This document shows positions 48,001-61,131 of a stretch of DNA of 64,000 nt, in pieces (within the stretch, counting starts at the first letter, position 1; every line of letters begins with the position of its first letter). The translations under genes were made by a program, and so were the position numbers. The stretch covers positions 620,001-684,000 of the forward strand of contig JAXRKN010000036.1 in assembly GCA_038502055.1 (NCBI GenBank), given 5' to 3'. The notes under the pieces were generated by a model that saw only the letters and a list, made by a program, of their open reading frames with translations, searched no databases and was not told the DNA's origin. Source of the stretch: Tanytarsus gracilentus (Eukaryota > Arthropoda > Insecta > Diptera > Chironomidae).

Positions 48001-51000
48001 ATAATGCAATTTCTACGTGAAAGCCTTTCAAATAGGTGTAAGTGTAGACACTTATAAGCTGGCTTTATGAAAAAAATGCAAATCACCTCGCATTCATTAT
48101 TACTAAACTAGTCTATTGATAGTGAAACTTTGAGTGGAGTTTGATGACCACATTGTAGAATTTTGGAGCGTGACAATTGTCGAGAATTGAGATCTTGGAG
48201 TGTGTATGGAATGTTTTAAGTGGCTTAAATTCTTCTTACTTGCCTTTAGCTGTATTTTGTAAGTCAAAGGCGCTTACGTTGACGATGTCGTTAACTTATC
48301 GTGTACGGCTTTTTTAGCAAATTACTCATGCGCACTTCAATTAACTGAGCTGTGGAGTTTTAAAAATAATTCTATGAAGTCAACGAAAGCGAGTTGGATT
48401 TTTTTGTGGAACACACAAAATGATTTAAGGTGATGATAAATGGTTTGTTTTTGGTGCTCAAGAGACATTCAAAAAAAGGGGTGTGTGATTTATTAGATTT
48501 CAAATATGAATTTATTCAAGGAGTTAATTAAAATAATTAAAAAATATTTCGTAGTAAAAGGGAAAAAAATAGGTTCGAATCCTAAATGTTAAAAAATATT
48601 CAAAAGCTTTTTTCAAATCCTTTTTTAATCAAAAAAATTTATTTTTGAAATATTTCATCATAATTTTTTTATGATCCTAAAGATATCACAATTTTTAGCC
48701 CAGTAGAAAAATTAATTTTAGTGAGATCTCTAATAAATTCAAAATGCTTTAGATAATTGTCGCAAAAAATCCCTCATTACACCCACGCAACGGCACTAAA
48801 TGAATGGCTTCATTTTAAGTCTCGATCAATAACATTTATCACGGAGCAGCAGCTGATAGTGACTATCGCAAAACACTCCTAGAGCAATATTTTCTCGTAT
48901 GTGCAAACAACGCAAAAAATACATTAAGAGAAACTGAAATTATCGACGATGATAAGAGCTTTTCCATTAACAATTTATTGCGTCAATTTAGTTCCCTTCT
49001 CAAATATTTTTTATTATGAACAATAATCAACTTTTATTCTTATGTTTTTACCATTTGTTTTCTCATTCAACAGGCGAGGCAAAAGTCAGAAGGCTCGAGT
49101 GTATCGGTGACAGATAACAACGGCAGTGGCAGCAGCATTTTCACCTTCAAAATGGGCGGCGACGATGAAACTATGGAAAATTTCAAGTCATCGAGCAAAA
49201 GTAACAGCATCGAAAGACAGCATCATAATAATAATAATGGCAGTGACTTGAAGCGCTATTTGAAGAATTTCATGCTATTTTCAAATCTCGAAATAGAAAG
49301 TGAGAAGAGATGTCGTGACGTGCAGCTATCAAAAATCGTGAAGGCGTTGATGCTCTTCGAGAAAAAATTGCGGAAAGAACAGGAAATTATACAGCAGCAG
49401 CTTTGCGAGAAAGATCGAGTTATCAATCGTCAAATGCACACGATTTCGAGTATGAAGGAGAAATTGAAGTTGGGCGGCGAAAATAATTATGAGGCGATTA
49501 CGCTCGAGGATGCCGCCGAATTTTGTCCCATGTGCCGGAAAAAGTACTATCTGAGAGCGTTTAAGAGCATGGCTACGCAAACAAACCTCAATGGCTTTAC
49601 AAATAACATCAGTGATGGTGAGTTTCTCTAAGAGGATTACAACTTGAGTCGTGTATGGGTGGACATTTAAATGTTCAAATTTTTAAATTTATTTGAATCT
49701 CGAAAGATGTAGAAATATTGCAATTTAAATGCCCGCCCATGATCGATACTTTTAGTTCTCTATGTTTCTCTCGATTTTCCCATTTAAGTGGCACAAAAGA
49801 AATAAAAAATTAAACCTTTTTGAAAAAGTGTAAAAAATTGCCCTTATTCACTTTTAGATTATTCATCTGTACAGAGTATAGAGTACATGTCATCGAGCGA
49901 GGAACAAGAAGTGCTACACAGTCCAAATCCATTTACAACGGCACGACGAAGTAAAAAGTATACGAGTAAGAAATCATACAAAGAATATTTGCAATCGCGC
50001 CCACACAGTGTCAATGGTAGCAACAAAAGCGGCAGCAGCATAAATTCAATTGACGTTCCCGGTAGCGATAAAAATAACAATATCGTCGAAAAGGAAAGCA
50101 TTAGCAAAAGTTCGAGTGGCGCTGCTAAATTTTCTCTAATTATGAATGATATTCATGGCATTAGGCAGCAACAAAAACAGCAAGCGGGCGACGACACACA
50201 TTCGCTTAAAATAAATCGTATGCATGGCATAAGTCTCACTACACTAAATGTGACTAATGAAACGATAGTGATGGCGTTGAAAGAGAAATTAGTGACAATA
50301 AATGGTGAGCGAAGCGAGAGTGATCGGAAGGAACACAATGGCAATTATTATGACGATGCTGCCACGCAAAAATATTGTGATGAGGGACTGGAGGTTAAGC
50401 AAAAGATAGCGACACGCGACGATTGGTACATAAGTGATATTGACGAAAACGACACGACATTAGGCATAATGAAATCGCCCTACGGTAATGGTGTCTCAAA
50501 TTCGGTCCTCGAGTGTGTCAATCAAATTCTCTTGCAACAATCGATGGACGAATACATTGAGTCACAAACGAGTGAGACAAAGCCAAAAGAACCGTCCACG
50601 AGATCAAATCGTCGTGTTCATTTCTCCACAAAGAATAGCATGGTTCAAATCAAGTCACTTCCACCGCCCTCCGACATTCACTCATCAGACGACATGCTCA
50701 ATTCGACATATGAAAATCAGAGCACGTACAGCAATGAGTACGAGTTGATTGGATCTTCACGCACATATGTTGATATGTCGGATACGAGGAGTGTCGATAG
50801 TGGATTTAAACCTAAGCTCCCGCCTAAGCCGGAGTGTCTCTTAAAGCTACAACAAATAGCCAAACAAAGGCAATTCGTGCAAGATCAAATCTTTCGGAAA
50901 AATTCAGACTATGAGCTTGCGGAATCAGAACCCGACTATGCGTCAATATCCGAGATCCAAGATAATATTAAGAGTGTCAAAGTAGTCACGGCAGAAATAC

Positions 51001-51917
51001 ATCACAACGACGATGATGGAGAGGCTGTTGATAATGAGTATTCAGAAATCAAAGAAGTTGAAGAAGTTCCGCCCACAAAAGTTACTAATAACAATAACAC
51101 ACTTAATAGCTCGACAAGTGCCGCTGAAGATTCGTTTGCTGATGTACCAAAATTGCCGAATGTCTATAGCATCATTCCAGGCATTGAATCGCCCACGTCG
51201 CCATCCAAAAAAGAATTATTATCGCCAGCATCCTCACCGAATAACAACAACAACAACAAATGCATCGGGCATGACAATTACATCACTAAATCCCCAATGA
51301 AGAAGAAACTTCCGATCGCGTTTGCAAAGAAACTGGCGGAAATAAGTGTCAAGAAATCACCAGCTACCACCCACTCACCCACTACTCCACCCCCTCCGAC
51401 CGTGCCAATTAAAATTATCGACGAGAAGCTTCAGCAAGAGTTTGACTGGTATAATCTCGATGCTGAATACACGAAAAGCGACATCGTTATTACGCCACAA
51501 ATTGAGAATATTGAGGAAATGTATCAATTTGACGATGAAAATGACGCTGATGTAAATGGAAACGATACAGTCGTTAAGGTTGAGTACAATCTCGAGGATT
51601 TCGAGTATGAAACTGTGCCTACATCGTCGGAGGGTGGCAGTAGTGGAAGTGGAATTGAAATTGAGACGAATAGTAATAATTTCACAACAGTCATCAAAAT
51701 AAATGAAACTTTGCCATCACCCAGCGAAATGTCACCAGTGAAAAATAGCAATAGTGCGAGAAAAACGACAAACACATTATTGGAATTGGCAGAGACTCCG
51801 AAAGTAGACTATAAAAAGAATAAAATAAGATACGAAAACTTTCTCAAAGAGACGGGACTGATTTCGAAGCCAATTCTGACAACGAGAAAAAAGTTTTGTG
51901 CCGGCTCTTTTGTATAG
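39010..51917 (+). CDS. Unrecognised 896-residue protein, coiled coil plus disordered region
   Basis: The model has three exons: 39010-39096, 49074-49617 and 49858-51917. The last join (phase 1, NISD-DYSSVQ) is strong. The first exon (MKWTSANSSDRKSVFY...AATK) is inferred from a clean phase-0 join to ARQKSEGSS across a 10 kb intron, with a weak GTTTGT donor. Without it, exon 2 has an open frame but no good start. I do not recognise the family. Visible parts are a Ser/Asn-rich start, a charged coiled-coil-like helix (KIVKALMLFEKKLRKEQEI...MKEKLK), a single CPMC pair just after it (EFCPMCRKKYYL), and a long Ser/Asn/Pro-rich, probably disordered tail. The tail carries acidic stretches, an SH3-ligand-like KPKLPPKPE, a PPPPTVP run and a conserved-looking end (ENFLKETGLISKP, FCAGSFV). 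It may be a cytoskeletal or signalling scaffold; this is only inference. Confidence 0.75.
43990..44140. repeat. 33-bp direct repeats flanking a G-rich block
   Basis: An identical 33-base sequence (starting CTTGTCAGGTATTAATTAAT) occurs at 43990-44022 and 44108-44140. The 85 bases between hold G runs of 4, 5, 5, 5 and 3 (44032-44072) and a 14-base perfect palindrome AAATCCCGGGATTT (44082-44095). Confidence 0.85.
46461..46470. repeat. Left target-site duplication of the foldback element
   Basis: The decamer GGAAAAGATC directly abuts the left terminal inverted repeat and is identical to 47588-47597. Confidence 0.85.
46471..47587. mobile_element. Foldback-like non-autonomous DNA transposon (1117 bp)
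   Basis: The ends are inverted: AAGGCGTGGAAA at 46471-46482 and TTTCCACGCCTT at 47576-47587. Immediately outside both ends stands the same 10-mer GGAAAAGATC (46461-46470 and 47588-47597), a target-site duplication. Inside, long imperfect arms (about 46893-47136 and 47206-47495) face each other across a 70-base loop. They include a perfect 52-base match (47053-47104 against 47239-47290). The right arm has two 40-base tandem copies (47321-47360 and 47361-47400). Long arms made of tandem repeats and a 9-10-bp duplication are marks of foldback (FB) or Mutator-like elements. No transposase frame is present, so it would need an enzyme supplied in trans. Confidence 0.85.
47588..47597. repeat. Right target-site duplication of the foldback element
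   Basis: The decamer GGAAAAGATC directly abuts the right terminal inverted repeat and is identical to 46461-46470. Confidence 0.85.
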
Positions 51918-54900
51918 AAAGCTTTGTATCCATATCCACCCTTGAATTTTACTTTTTTTGTTCCGTTTCTTTATATTTTTTTTTGCAAACCAAGCAACTT
52001 CGATCAATCTTAATTAATTTAATGCAAGACAAAAAAAATTGTATCCCATCTAAGATGGATTTTAAATCCTTTTTTGCTCCTTTGAGGTCAACCATGTGAA
52101 CTTGTTCGTATGCTGAAAATATTTCCATGGTAACTTTAGGAAAACATCCTTTGAGATATTTTAAGGATTTTCTATCAAAGTTGAGCATTTGAATTTTGAA
52201 TTTTCCCGCGTAAATTTAATTTTTTTAAAGACGTTTAGTTTCTTGCAAAACGTTAAATTTTAAAAAAATATTTTTAGCGGGAAAATTCAAAAACTCAAAC
52301 TTTCTTCTAGCTTTCATCATGAAAAATATCATTTTCCATCTTTTTTTCTTTTGATTTCTATTTTGTTAACCATCCAGTCATGAAAGTGCGGAAATTTCAT
52401 TATAAAAACTCCTCCCACGAATGTTAATGATAGCAAGAAAAAATAATTGCAAAAAAACCTTTTCACCACCACTCACGCTTAAAATGTGTGAGGAAAATTA
52501 TTTACATTGCGGTGATGAGCTTAAGAGAGTGAGGAAAATTTCCCATCGAACTGCGAACATTTTTTTCCATGTCCTGTGTATCCTAAGCACACACAAAAAC
52601 ATCCACATGTATTCGGAAGCTTCCGGGCCTGAGCTTCTCGATACGATGATTTATAAATTTTTTTATCTCAAGCCACTTTATAAATATAGAGAGAATATTT
52701 TAAAAAATATATTTATTATTTTATGAAAACGAACAAAAAGAAAAATAAATAAAAAATGAAGATTTGAAAAAATTGAATCGCTTTAGAGTTAATTGAAATG
52801 TTGTCGATGACGAAAGATCGTCAAAATTAATTTTTTTACAGAAGATTAATTGAATCGTAAAACCAGTTTCCTCAATCTAATTTGCGCTGCCACCCGGTTT
52901 GCGCTTTCAAATTGAGTGACTACACAGGCTGAAAATTGTCACATTAAGACGGAGCGGAAATTAACATTTTTATGTTTTTCTATATTTTTTAAGCATTCTC
53001 ACATCGTCGTGGGTAACAATGGGTCCATCTACATTAGAAGCTAGTTTGTGGTCGCAAATCATCAATCATTTGCCATTTTTGTCGTTCTATTGTCTGTTCT
53101 GTCACTCAAAGCTGCCCGTTTCGTCTGAACTCAGACGTCGACGCGATGATCTAATAATGTAATGTAAGACAACCGGGGCTGTGAATAGCTCGAGCAGCAT
53201 GCATGAAGGTTTTTCCTCTCTCAGATTTTATAGCAATGATTTTTTCGTTTTCTGAAAAAAAAGGTAAAAATGCGATGACATTTAATGGATCCCCGTAGAC
53301 GCATTTTCTCTCTTTGTCAAGCGGTAAAATGACACATGAGATTACTTACTCACATGTCACTGTGAATATTTATTTGAATGTACGAAAATTGGAGGTGATT
53401 TTGGAATTTAAAAATATTATAGTTTTGATTTTTTAAAATTTAACGTATTTTTAAAATTTAAATTTTTTAAAATGTTAATTCTAGAAATTAATTTTTAAAA
53501 TTTCATGAGCAAATCAATAAATTCTCGAACGCTTTAATTTATTCATTTCAGAATAATTTCTGACCACATGGCTGCAACACACAAGTCACATTGGATAATT
53601 TAATGAAAGTGAGGGCAGCAAAAAAAGTTATTGTTCACTCAAATGGAACGAACATTGCATAATTGTCATTCTACCGGACAATTTTCCATAAAGTGTCATG
53701 ATCGCACACAGAAAGAAAAGAACGTTGAAGAGCAACAGTTAAAATTTATGAAGAAGAGCTCCATTTAGAGTCATCACAACTTTTTTTGTTGTGTCTTCAA
53801 AATGTTCTCTTTTGTCGTGCGGAAGAATGCTTTCTATATAATTTTCTCACTCACCTCCGCTCTTCAGCTCGAGTGTGTGTGTTGCTTGTGCTCAAGAGAC
53901 CTAATCGAGGCGATATTTTCGCTCTTTTTTCAGCCGTTGATGTTAACACTCACAACGGGTGAAGTTAATCATAATCATACCGCCACAGAAAGGTTCTCTC
54001 AATTATGAAAAATTACTCACTGTTATTCATCGCACCGAGTCATAGCTCGAGTGTATGAGCCGTGCACAAAAGGCTTCCACTTTTATGCTTTTACTGTGAG
54101 CAATAACAATGAACATGAAGCGCTTTAAAGCAATTGAGGAGAAACATTCAAATAAAAATGCTACGAGCATTGACTTGCTAAGAAGGATGAAAGCTTCACA
54201 CGGTGTTGGATTGAAAATTAAATTATTCAAAGGATTTCTTTTTTAAGGGAGTGCAAACAATTGCAAGGCTAAAAAAATTTTATTTCTAACTGGGATTTTT
54301 AATGTTTTACTCTGATGTTTCAATGTTTAGCACAAAACATTGCAGAGTGAGTAATTTTTTCTCCACCGCTCCATTCAGTCTTCAGTCTACATTCACTCGT
54401 GCATCAAACGAAATTGTACTTTTTTATGCTCAGTGCAAAATAACACATTAAAAGACAATGAGAGATTTGTAAATTGTAAGCTTCGATGGTTCGATGGAAG
54501 TGCTAATCGCGCTAATAAAGTTTTCTAACGAATTTCACCACTATCGCATTGGAGAGAGATTTTTGGGATGACGAATCGACAGTCAGTAGTTTGCTTAGTG
54601 ATCAAGACAAAAAAGTGTGATGTGCAAAAAAAATTGTTCTAATTTCTATGTAAAAAAAATTCCAAGAAGTTTTTAAAAAAATAATTTTCACACTCATAAG
54701 TTTGCGTTTATAAAAAATGAAAGCAAAAAAAGTGATTTCATACTCGATTCCCAATTTGTATGAGTGTGCATTGCCATATTAGATGAAGCTCATATAGCAG
54801 ACATTTCATCGCGTCAAAAAAAAACGATTTTTATTTCGAAATATCAAATAAATAATTTCTGTGGCTTTTCTTGACGAAATATAAAAGGAAAAGAGGTGAA

Positions 54901-57900
54901 GAATATTTCAACTGTGGTTTGAGTGCGATTGAAAATTTTCAGTGCTGTGGTTACACATGAAAAGACAGAGACAGAGAAAATAAATAAGAAGAAACGAAAA
55001 TATTTCAAACGAGAACTTTTTCTGTCGCCTTAAAAGAACCAAAAAACACCGCGACAGCGACATCACGTATAGATAATCAAAAAAAACTTAACAGAGGAAA
55101 TTAGCAAATTATTTACATTTAATTATTACAAAAAAAAAGTTTCTGTCAATGACGTTTAGTGCCACCCGTCGTCGCGTTGTCATGACGAAATGTTTAGTGG
55201 CAAAACAAAAACAACAACGACCAAATAAAAATAGTGAAAAAACCGAACAGCAAAAAAAAATAGAAAACATTATTGTGAATTGTAAACACGAACATGTAGT
55301 TTTAGTTTTATTATAAATTCAGCTGCACTCCTTTTTCTTCTTTTTTTTTTTTTTAATTTAATTTTTTTTTAAATTAATTGAAGCATTAAGTTTTTTTGAA
55401 TTTTGTTTAGGTTTGTCTGATTGAGCTGCTTCCAAAGAAATTCCAGAAAAAATTAAAGCTAGTCGATCTTTAGGAAAAGTTAATTTTCTGTTATTGTTCT
55501 TCGGTCTCCCGCCCATTTTCAAAATCTGCCCAAGTCTCAAATTTAAATCTTCCCGCGCTTTTTAAGAAAAAATTTTTGTTTAAAATTTATTCATTTTTTC
55601 TGAAAAGTTAACTTAAAAATAGAGAAATTCAAGAAAAGTTTAGTAAATCGACTTTATTACTTAATTTAAACTTGTTAAAAAAGAGCGGAAGAAGAATAAA
55701 AAGTTCAAATCGATTGATTAGAGCGCGCTCTTAAAAGCAATAGCGAGGTGAGCTTCGAGAGCATCTCGAGAGTATATTCGATATTATTGGTGAAATGGGT
55801 GTAATAAACACTTATGCCCACAACAAATGATCGTGCGCGTATTGAAAGAAAGAGCGGAGAAAAAATATAAAATTTTTAAAGTTTTTCTCTTTATTTTTTT
55901 GACGTTTAAGCTTAAATTTATTATTATCCATGACAAAAATTTAAATTTTAAAATATTTTATAATACTAATTAATTGCATGCTTAATTGTATTCTCATTTA
56001 ATGCAACCATATGCTTTTTCTGCGTGTCTTAATAAAAAATCATGTGTCATGAATATTTTTTTGTAAGTGTAAGAAAAGTGGAGAAAAATGCTGTACCGTT
56101 TGATTATGCCCATGCAAATCTATCGATGTTAGACATTAAGCGTGTTAACATCAACCTAGTCATCTAGAAAGACACAAAGCTTATATTTTTTTGCTCCTAT
56201 TAAGTTGCATCTGATGCATTCTTACTAATGCTCCTCATTAGCTATTGTGGCGAGTGTAAAAGAACTGTGTCATCTCTCGGAACAGGTTTTTTTGCTGTGT
56301 GCTGTTTTTTATCTATCTAACTACCGAGACCTATCTTTACGCTGCCTCTTCTTACTCTTACTCGCTCACTTAATTCATTCTCGCGCCAATGTTTGCTGAT
56401 TGGTGTCGACAGATGGAGAAAAATCTTAATTGAATTAATTATTCAGAGTTTTTTTCTGCAAAAGATTTTCCCACTCGAAAGATCTAAAAAAAATAATTTT
56501 TTCAAGTGTAATTAATTAATTGCTGCGCACTTTAAAAAGCATGAACATTTCTTCTCATTTCCTTCCTAACATATCTTCATGGTATTGTTTAGATGTCGAC
56601 GAGAGAAAGTTCTTAGCGTGCCCTCTTTAACATTGAATTATATCTAAAAAAATTAAATTGCTTTGCTCAAAAAGTCGCCGAAGAAAAGAGCGACGCACAT
56701 ACTTTTGAGTGGCTTTCATGCTGTGAAAGAAAAATTGTACAAGAAAAGCTTCTTTAGAGTCACCTCATTGAGCAGTAGTCGCACCATAAAATTTTGAAGA
56801 GCGAGCAAGATTGAAGATGATAGAGCAGAGAGCAAAATCACCAACGTAATATGTTTCCGAGTCACATACAGGACAAACTTTACGCTTCCGTTGGTTTCCT
56901 TTACTTTTTTGTGGAAGAGTTGGGCACTTGAAAATTTTGGAAATATTTTTTAGTTTTGAATCGTTAATAAAAGAAAATATTCAATAAAAATTTTAAAAAA
57001 ATTCTAATCTATGTCCCTCGACCAGCAAACTCAGTGTATCAATATCACCCTTGAAAAAACACACAAGTTGGTTTTTTGGCGTTTGCTTTTGGCATATTAA
57101 TAATGGTTCCTAACCCTCTTCAATAATTCTCTCAATCCAATACGCTTCACGTTAAATATTATACGACCATGGACGGCAGAATGTGAAGCCAAACTTTTTT
57201 TTTGCTGCCTAGACGTACTCGATACTCTACATGTGATGAATTTTTGTTTTCGGGAGGAAATAAAGAAGCCTTTTCTCCCATATTATATGTTTGACTCTTA
57301 AGTGCGGTCTTTGCGGCAATATGATGTGAATAATTCATTAGTGGTGCTTTGAATGCTCTGAATGGAATTGACATTTATCTCCTTTTATGGATAATTTTTA
57401 TGTCCTTTAACGTTGTGTAATTAATTTTTAGCCACCCACAATGCAATCCCTTCTCATTCTCTTTCACCACCTTTATATTTAACATCGACTTTGGCTTTTG
57501 ACAATGATGAATTGCTGACTTGTTGTAGACTAAAGCATATGCGATGAAAGTCACGCTGTCTGATAATTCTGTTCACGTGAAATGACACATTGAATACATG
57601 AGTGACTCCAATTTGGATAGTAAAAAGTTCTTCGATCACATGAGTATCATGTGGACACTGCTTTGCATAATGCTTCTCTTCTTTAACTCCATTTAATACT
57701 AACTTGATAACCCATCGACGTCTTTGATAGTCGGAAACTCTCAAAGTGAACTCTCATGTAATTTAAATTTATTAGCAATTTCTTTTCATTTCTTCTTTCT
57801 CTTTTTCGGCTAAAGGCGCGTGTTCTAAGCGAAATAAAAAAATAAGGCACATCATGACAAATGATCAAACTTGTTTCTCCTCACATATAACTGCGAAACT

Positions 57901-58622
57901 AGATACGACAACATTATCATCTAACTGGATAGAAGAGAAGGTGCGTTCTAAATTATATGTGAAATGAGATTTCGTTCTCCTTTTTTCTCTTTCACTCATA
58001 TTGATTTTTTTCATTCACTCGTTCACTTTTTTTTCTTTACGGTGTTTGTTCTTATTTCTCTTGAGCGCGATTTGATGAAAGAAATTCCCTGAAATTGAAT
58101 TTTTATTTGATGTTAAATGTTTGCTTTCTTTTTCCTAAAATTGAATTTATTTCGAGTGCATTTCTCTAGAGAAGATAAAAGCATTAAAGATGTCAATCGA
58201 TTTGAAACTTATTTAAGATTTTTCACACTTGAGTTGTTATTTCTGGACCTTTTTAAGAAAACCCCATAAAATAATTTAAATTTCAAATTTTTCCATAAAA
58301 TTTCCGCTTGTGACCTCAACCTTGAAAAACGGCCGGGAACAAATTGCGCTTTTCCTCCAGAGTTTTATTTTTATTTCAAAGCAATTTCCAACTTTTAATA
58401 ACTTTTTCTCGCTCTTTTTCTTCCACATTAATTTACTCACCGACGATATTCTGTGCTCATCGCAGAGGCGACAGAATAATAATTTATGAGTAAAAAGCCA
58501 GCAGCTCAGTATAGATTGTTCGAGTCAAAGAATTGCGGCAAGCACATTAGAGGCTGCGGAAAAAATACAGCGAGAAGCTTTTCAAAGTGGAACAACAAAA
58601 GCTAATAAAGTTAAACTGCATC
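51918..58622. other. Gene-poor region, 6.7 kb
   Basis: The left end is 3' UTR of the 896-residue protein gene, with a possible AATAAA at 52744-52749. No supportable coding exon is seen apart from one doubtful 52-codon frame on the minus strand (55516-55358). There is a long T run (55341-55354) and many AT-rich low-complexity tracts. The right end must hold the leader of the gene starting at 58623. Confidence 0.5.
55358..55516 (-). other. Doubtful 52-codon frame followed by an A-rich tract
   Basis: ATG at 55516 opens a basic, Lys/Asn-rich 52-residue frame (MGGRPKNNNRKLTFPKDRL...). It is richer in hydrophilic codons than random AT-rich DNA nearby. Soon after its stop the minus strand reads as a long A-rich run (55371 down to 55341), like a poly-A tail. 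No family was recognised and no intron is seen. It could be a retrocopy remnant, a small gene or chance. Confidence 0.25.
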
Positions 58623-61131
58623 ATGCCATCATCGAGTGAAAAAAATTCGTCACCAACATACTCAAATGAGGTAATGCTCTTTTATTACTATTAACTATGC
58701 ACATTTGTACACAAACTGATGTCGTTGTATTTTTTTATTATTTTTATTGTTTGCTATAACAATTTTTATTCAATGAACACTGAAATGTTTAACATTGGCC
58801 TGACTTTCGGTCATTCTATTGTTTATTTACTTTCGTAATACACCCGAAAAAAAATGTGAAAATAAATTTTTCGGACGCTCCAGATTTTTTTTAGCTTTTA
58901 TGTTTGTTGCTACCTTTTTAATGATGCAGCGCTGCTTTTATTCTCTCGCTTGGTTCAATGTCATCTCATGACAACAAAACAAAGAGCATTCATCATGAGC
59001 AGCTCTGTTGATGTTTGCTAATGTATCTCTAAAAGTGATAAATTGAAGTTTTATGACCCATGTGCGGTTATTTAGTATTTTTAAATTTAACTTTGTTCTC
59101 AACTATCTCAGACTTGAAAATTTAAATTTAACCTATTTTATAAATTCAAATAAATTTTTTGTGTCCATTCGTGGGAAAATTCGAGTCAAGTATCGGAGGC
59201 GCAACGGGTGAGAGATGACTGAAAAATCCTTTTAAAGTAGATCAAGTTTCTTTTCACTATTTCCAACACTTTATTATAATTTTAAATAAATTAGATTTGC
59301 TCTCCCATAGCATTACAATGTACAAACGCTCGAAACTAAAAAAGTTTGCATAGTGCTGAAGGGCATTAATACCGCAATCTTCGTTCTCACTCTCGCTCGC
59401 TCACCTAGTTGCTATTTGTTTGCGTCTTATGCACTGCTAAACTCATTCACAAGGTTTACACCGCAAAAATTACACCAAGCATAATGCACGGCACTTGGGG
59501 GAGTAAATTTATTACAAAGTTTTGCAATTTGCATGAAAGATATTTAATTGGAAAATCTACGAGGGAAACATTATGATATAATTTAATTTGAGAAGGTTCA
59601 AGTTACCGAGTGTCATTCACTCTGTGTCACATTTCACTTATAACACGACGATGACTTCATTTCCCATGAAGATGACGACACTTGATATGTGAGTCATAAC
59701 TTTTCCTGGAATTATTTTTACCTCAAAAAAAAATTAACAACTTGTGAAAATTTATTCCTCATCCACGACTCCAAAAGTCCTTAACTTGCTAATATCGCTA
59801 TCATCTCTTCTTATTGTGTTAAATCTTCTCGGAATTAAATTTTGGCTTTCTTTCCTGTCAGCACACAAAAACCCCAACGGAAAAAAAAATAATCTCCTCA
59901 AAGAGCCTTTTTCATACCTAATCTACGTTATAAAGTTTATAGAAAGCTTTTAAGAAGCACAACAGAAGCAACAGTCACGAATCTCCTCCCCATTTTTTTT
60001 TACTTTCAACAGAAAATTTCATGCTAAATAACTTCTCTCAAATTTCAGAACACCCCTCATTTCTATTTGCAAAGCAATCAAAATCTCCCCAAAAATCTAA
60101 TTTATCTCGTAAGAAACAAAATTTTTGTTTTTTTTCGGTGAAATTACACTCGCATGTAATATTTCAGATTACATCAGATGAGAGAACATTTCATTTGGGT
60201 CGTTTATGTTTATTATATTTTTTTGTTCAGCAAATGATAATGTCTAAAATGTAAACTCGACCCAAACATGTCATTTCGCTGTAACCACATGTTGGGTTAT
60301 GTTAATATTTTGCTAGTTATGTGGATGTAAGCTCATGTTACTCTTTACTTGGGGGGTTGACAATGAAAAATAAAATAGACGTGATTTTTTTGATAGAAAT
60401 GAAATTAGCAATTTTTCAAAGTCAAATTTTTTTAAATAAATTAAATTATAGCAGGCAAAAATTTAAAGAATTCGATAAAAAGTTTGAGAGGAGTAAGACA
60501 CGAGAGCTTTATTAAAAATATAAAAAAATGGTTTGAAAATATAAAAAACGATACAAAATTAAGTTCAGATTTAATTATTTTTTTAAGGACATTTCTCAAA
60601 AGTGTTCGTGTCTTTTTCATTTCTATTTAAAAATCGAAACTTCTCATTAAGTAATTAAATTAATGTCTCCACAACACTTAATAAATTAATTAAAGTGAAC
60701 GAATTAAATCTAGAAATCTTTTTATGCCCAATTCTTTTAATTTCCCTCAAGTCAAACATTTTTTACACTCCACAAAACTTTTTTTCCCATTGAATTGCAA
60801 ACTAATGAGACACTTTTACATTAGAAATTCTACCATCCTCATTAAGAGCATTTAGAAAGTCAAATAAAAAAAGGTTCCAAGCGAGAAGGAAAAAAAATTA
60901 GGGCAGCTTTAGAAAACTTTTGTTAATTTCGGTTTTAAATGCTACAGAAACATTCCTAAAGCTCTTTTTCTGATTTATTTGTATGAAAATCTTCAAAGAA
61001 CTTTTTTTTCATTTATTTAGGATGCCAAAAACAACGTTGATGCAGATTTGGTGATGCTCGAGGAGCTGAAAGTCAAATGTCGTACTCAAACAGAACAAAT
61101 TATGGCGTGGAAGAAAGCGTACTCGATTCAG
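58623..61131 (+). CDS. 5' exons of an unrecognised coiled-coil-like protein gene
   Basis: Two phase-0 exons are visible. Exon 1 at 58623-58670 (MPSSSEKNSSPTYSNE, donor GTAATG) joins exon 2 at 61021-61131 (DAKNNVDADLVMLEELKVKC, RTQTEQIMAWKKAYSIQ; acceptor TTTATTTAG, donor GTAAAG). The gene continues past the window edge, as no stop or further exon is seen by 64000. Exon 2 is protein-like, with heptad-type hydrophobics (L-VMLEELKVKC-TQTEQIMAW) suggesting the start of a coiled coil. Codon usage resembles the neighbouring genes. I do not recognise the family. Exon 2 is better supported than exon 1, whose assignment rests on frame and splice signals only. Confidence 0.6.
58671..61020 (+). other. 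Intron (2.35 kb) of the right-edge gene
   Basis: The intron is bounded by GTAATG and TTTATTTAG. The content is AT-rich with no supportable coding exon on either strand. Confidence 0.5.

Larger units (their letters stand above)
39097..49073 (+). other. Large intron (10 kb) of the 896-residue protein gene
   Basis: If the first exon is right, this whole stretch is one intron. It contains no other supportable exon. Two structured pieces stand out: direct repeats flanking a G-rich block (43990-44140) and a foldback element with target duplication (46461-47597). The rest is AT-rich low-complexity DNA. Confidence 0.6.

Noticed and set aside
50488..51555. Second-frame open stretches over the third exon of the 896-residue gene
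   Set aside because: They are shadows of the main frame, which stays open for 2060 bases.
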